Positions 61,658-64,000 of a stretch of DNA of 64,000 nt are shown here, in pieces (the first letter of the stretch is position 1; each line of letters begins with the position of its first letter). The DNA comes from Cinclus cinclus. Lineage: Eukaryota > Chordata > Aves > Passeriformes > Cinclidae. Made by a program: the position numbers and the translations under genes. The stretch lies in NCBI RefSeq assembly GCF_963662255.1, contig NW_026912108.1, forward strand, positions 144,001 to 208,000, written 5' to 3'. A model generated the notes under the pieces. It ran no database searches, was not told the origin of the DNA, and was given only the letters and a program-made list of their open reading frames with translations.

Positions 61658-62997
61658 GTGGCAAGGGCTAAGGGGACAGTTCCAAGGCATCTAGCTTTCC
61701 TGCTAGCAATGCCATTTCTACCCTGCTGTGGAAAACATTGTCCTTTGCCCTTCTGCTCCGAGAGGCACAGAGCACCTCGGCAGACGCAGTGCAGAGGGAA
61801 AGGACACAGTATCCGAGGGAGCGTGGCGCCGCTTAGGCGGGCAAAGCAGAAAGGTGCCGCCCGGCACTGGCTTTGACTCCCTGAGCTTCCTTGCTAGGAC
61901 AGCAGCTGCCGAAAGCTGGCAACTAGGCTGCCAGAGTGCAGAATGTAGGCGGTCTGGCACGCCTGCTTGCCGAAAGCCAGGATCAGCGAGACAGCGTGCT
62001 AGGCTCTGTTTCACAGCACCCTGGAGAACACGCACTTGAAGAATGCCCTCTCTGCTCCGCAAAAGCTCTGCCACAGTGAAGGTGGAAGAAGCAGCCTGTG
62101 GCCACGGGCAGAGCTGGTCAACAGCTGCGCCTAACTTTCCCAAGCTGCGAGAGCATTCTCAGCCGAGTTCTGCTTTGACAGAGCTATTGCTGAACTTTTG
62201 CAGTCCCGGAGGCTGCTGAAACCAAGGCTGTGTTCTGCCTCTTCATTCTTGCCTTCCTGTGCTCCAGCGAGAAGTGAAGCTCTGGCACGGCATTCAGCTT
62301 TGCCGCCTCTCTGCACGGAAAGCACTAGACAGAACTAGTGTGCTTCGTGCATGCTCTCTCCTCGCTTTTATGGTCACTGCTCTGCTTTTTGCTTGGCAGC
62401 GTTCAAAGGGTCCACGGCATACCTCTTGCACAGCGAGAGGTGGCCGGCGAGGAATACTTGCTGGCTTAAGTCGTTCCATGCTCAAGGCATTCATCAGAGC
62501 AGCACAATGCGGGAAAAGAGTGGGGAACATTGCAGGACAAATTTCTATGCTGGAACATGATTGTCTGCGAGACAGCTCTCCGCAGCGCTAGTATTTGGCC
62601 AGGCTGCAATCAGCGCCACGGGAAGCCAATCTGACAAGCGGAGTGCAACGAGCGCGGCGATACGGGGCCACTTGGCAGGTGGCCGAAGAAAGACGGCTGC
62701 CCCGCGAATGTGGTGCCAGAAGGCAAGTTTCAGCAGGGCGTTCCGGGCGAGCTTAATGTGTAGCCGCAGTTGTTCTAGGCGAGATTGTAGCCGAGAAGCT
62801 TTCCGTCTCCATTCACGAGACAAGAAAAGCAGAACGCAATGGTTGCGGCAGAAGCGAAAGCCAGGAGCAGCGTGCTCGCTGCGAGAAGTAGACGGCGCTT
62901 CGCCTCCTTGGGAAGGAAATCGCGTCTGGGCACGAACGGCAGCCAGCGAAGCTTCAGAACAGCAGGCTGTTCTGCTCAGCGTACGAGCCTGAAGTGA
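61658..62997 (+). repeat. Satellite unit U46, short
   Basis: It has 864T (62521) and 950C (62607). The latter occurs only here and in the last partial unit. Other states are 347C, 482C, 633G, 748A/753G, i2 and 997G. Confidence 0.97.
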
Positions 62998-64000
62998 GTG
63001 GCAAGGGCTAAGGGGACAGTTCCAAGGCATCTAGCTTTCCTGCTAGCAATGCCATTTCTACCCTGCTGTGGAAAACATTGTCCTTTGCCCTTCTGCTCCG
63101 AGAGGCACAGAGCACCTCGGCAGACGCAGTGCAGAGGGAAAGGACACAGTATCCGAGGGAGCGTGGCGCCGCTTAGGCGGGCAAAGCAGAAAGGTGCCGC
63201 CCGGCACTGGCTTTGACTCCCTGAGCTTCCTTGCTAGGACAGCAGCTGCCGAAAGCTGGCAACTAGGCTGCCAGAGTGCAGAATGTAGGCGGTCTGGCAC
63301 GCCTGCTTGCCGAAAGCCAGGATCAGCGAGACAGCGTGCTAGGGTCTGTTTCACAGCACCCTGGAGAACACGCACTTGAAGAATGCCCTCTCTGCTCCGC
63401 AAAAGCTCTGCCACAGTGAAGGTGGAAGAAGCAGCCTGTGGCCACGGGCAGAGCTGGTCAACAGCTGCGCCTAACTTTGCCAAGCTGCGAGAGCATTCTC
63501 AGCCGAGTTCTGCTTTGACAGAGCTATTGCTGAACTTTTGCAGTCCCGGAGGCTGCTGAAACCAAGGCTGTGTTCTGCCTCTTCATTCTTGCCTTCCTGT
63601 GCTCCAGCGAGAAGTGAAGCTCTGGCACGGCATTCAGCTTTGCCGCCTCTCTGCACGGAAAGCACTAGACAGAACTAGTGTGCTTCGTGCATGCTCTCTC
63701 CTCGCTTTTATGGTCACTGCTCTGCTTTTTGCTTGGCAGCGTTCAAAGGGTCCACGGCATACCTCTTGCACAGCGAGAGGTGGCCGGCGAGGAATACTTG
63801 CTGGCTTAAGTCGTTCCATGCTCAAGGCATTCATCAGAGCAGCACAATGCGGGAAAAGAGTGGGGAACATTGCAGGACAAATTTCTATGCTGGAACATGA
63901 TTGTCTGCGAGACAGCTCTCCGCAGCGCTAGTATTTGGCCAGGCTGCAATCAGCGCCACGGGAAGCCAATCTGACAAGCGGAGTGCAACGAGCGCGGCGA
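62998..64000 (+). repeat. Partial satellite unit U47 at right edge (offsets 1-1003)
   Basis: The unit is cut by the window end before the 39-bp indel, so its length class is unknown. It has 347G, 482G, 633G, 748A/753G, i2, 864T, 950C and 997G, and is closest to U46. Confidence 0.97.

Larger units (their letters stand above)
1..64000 (+). repeat. Satellite array, ~1.38-kb monomer, 46 full + 2 partial units
   Basis: Every base belongs to a head-to-tail repeat with steps of 1379, 1340 or (once) 1374 bp. The phrase starting at 232 (gtggcaagggctaagg) recurs, with at most one base changed, at 47 positions from 232 to 62998, and the text between anchors is near-identical. Long (L) and short (S) units run LSLLLSSLLSLLLLSLLLSSLSLLSLLSLLSLLLLSLSLLLSSSLS from U1 to U46 (U11, the 11th, is the 1374-bp one). 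No gene, RNA or transposon interrupts it, and unique flanking DNA is not reached on either side. Very high copy identity, no plausible coding frame and kilobase-scale monomers are typical of eukaryotic complex satellites at centromeres or in heterochromatin. The biological location is inference; the repeat structure is read directly. Confidence 0.99.

Noticed and set aside
1..64000. CRISPR array
   Set aside because: The repeated unit is 1.3-1.4 kb with no spacers and there are no cas genes.
1..64000. Ribosomal DNA repeat or its spacer
   Set aside because: No segment resembles rRNA, and the whole period is only 1.38 kb, too short for an rDNA unit. A satellite derived from a spacer cannot be excluded by eye.
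1..64000. Assignment to a particular species or named satellite (avian impression)
   Set aside because: The base composition and style suggested a bird, but I cannot match the monomer to any satellite I know, so no name is given.
1..64000. tRNA, snRNA or telomeric repeats
   Set aside because: No cloverleaf or internal promoter boxes were recognised, and there are no TTAGGG runs.

Overview
The whole 64 kb window is one uninterrupted head-to-tail tandem array of a single satellite monomer. Counting from an arbitrary anchor (the GTG at position 232), there are 46 complete units plus a partial unit at each end. Of the complete units, 28 are 1379 bp, 17 are 1340 bp and one is 1374 bp; 28 x 1379 + 17 x 1340 + 1374 = 62766 bp, exactly the distance from the first anchor (232) to the last (62998). 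All units share one orientation and no unrelated sequence interrupts them. The array enters and leaves the window in mid-unit, so it is longer than what is shown. I see no protein-coding gene, rRNA, tRNA, mobile-element ORF or CRISPR array that I would defend.

Copies differ at only a handful of sites per unit, so they are roughly 99% identical by hand comparison. The short class lacks one 39-bp segment (offsets 1187-1225 of a long unit). About twenty recurring variant sites distinguish the copies, and they are shuffled among units in nearly every combination, the signature of unequal exchange and gene conversion. Layered on this are higher-order repeats: a three-unit repeat of 4098 bp (short-long-long) at about 33011-43315, a block of about 5.0 kb (15722-20716) repeated at 21199-26193 with a 5477-bp shift, and a locally expanded right end (57599-64000) whose copies share rare variants. 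Five units (U2, U10, U12, U36, U42) carry a divergent 240-bp block with seven linked changes.

The monomer is about 55% G+C and unusually rich in CpG for a satellite (about 74 per unit by hand count, observed/expected about 0.7). It is dotted with short dyad symmetries and contains degenerate internal sub-repeats built round GCGAGA. I found no match to the minimal CENP-B box. The organism is almost certainly a eukaryote with a large, complex satellite, as at a centromere, in pericentric heterochromatin or on a heterochromatic chromosome. My impression is of a vertebrate, perhaps a bird, but nothing here proves it and I do not recognise the family.

Conventions: U1-U46 are complete units in order. 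Offsets count from the first base of a unit on the 1379-bp scale; in short units, bases after the 39-bp gap lie 39 lower. Recurrent states: B-block (159G, 165T, 324-325TT, 353C, 398T); TT pair (1064T, 1075T); i1 (845A, 849C, 853A) versus i2 (845G, 849A, 853C).
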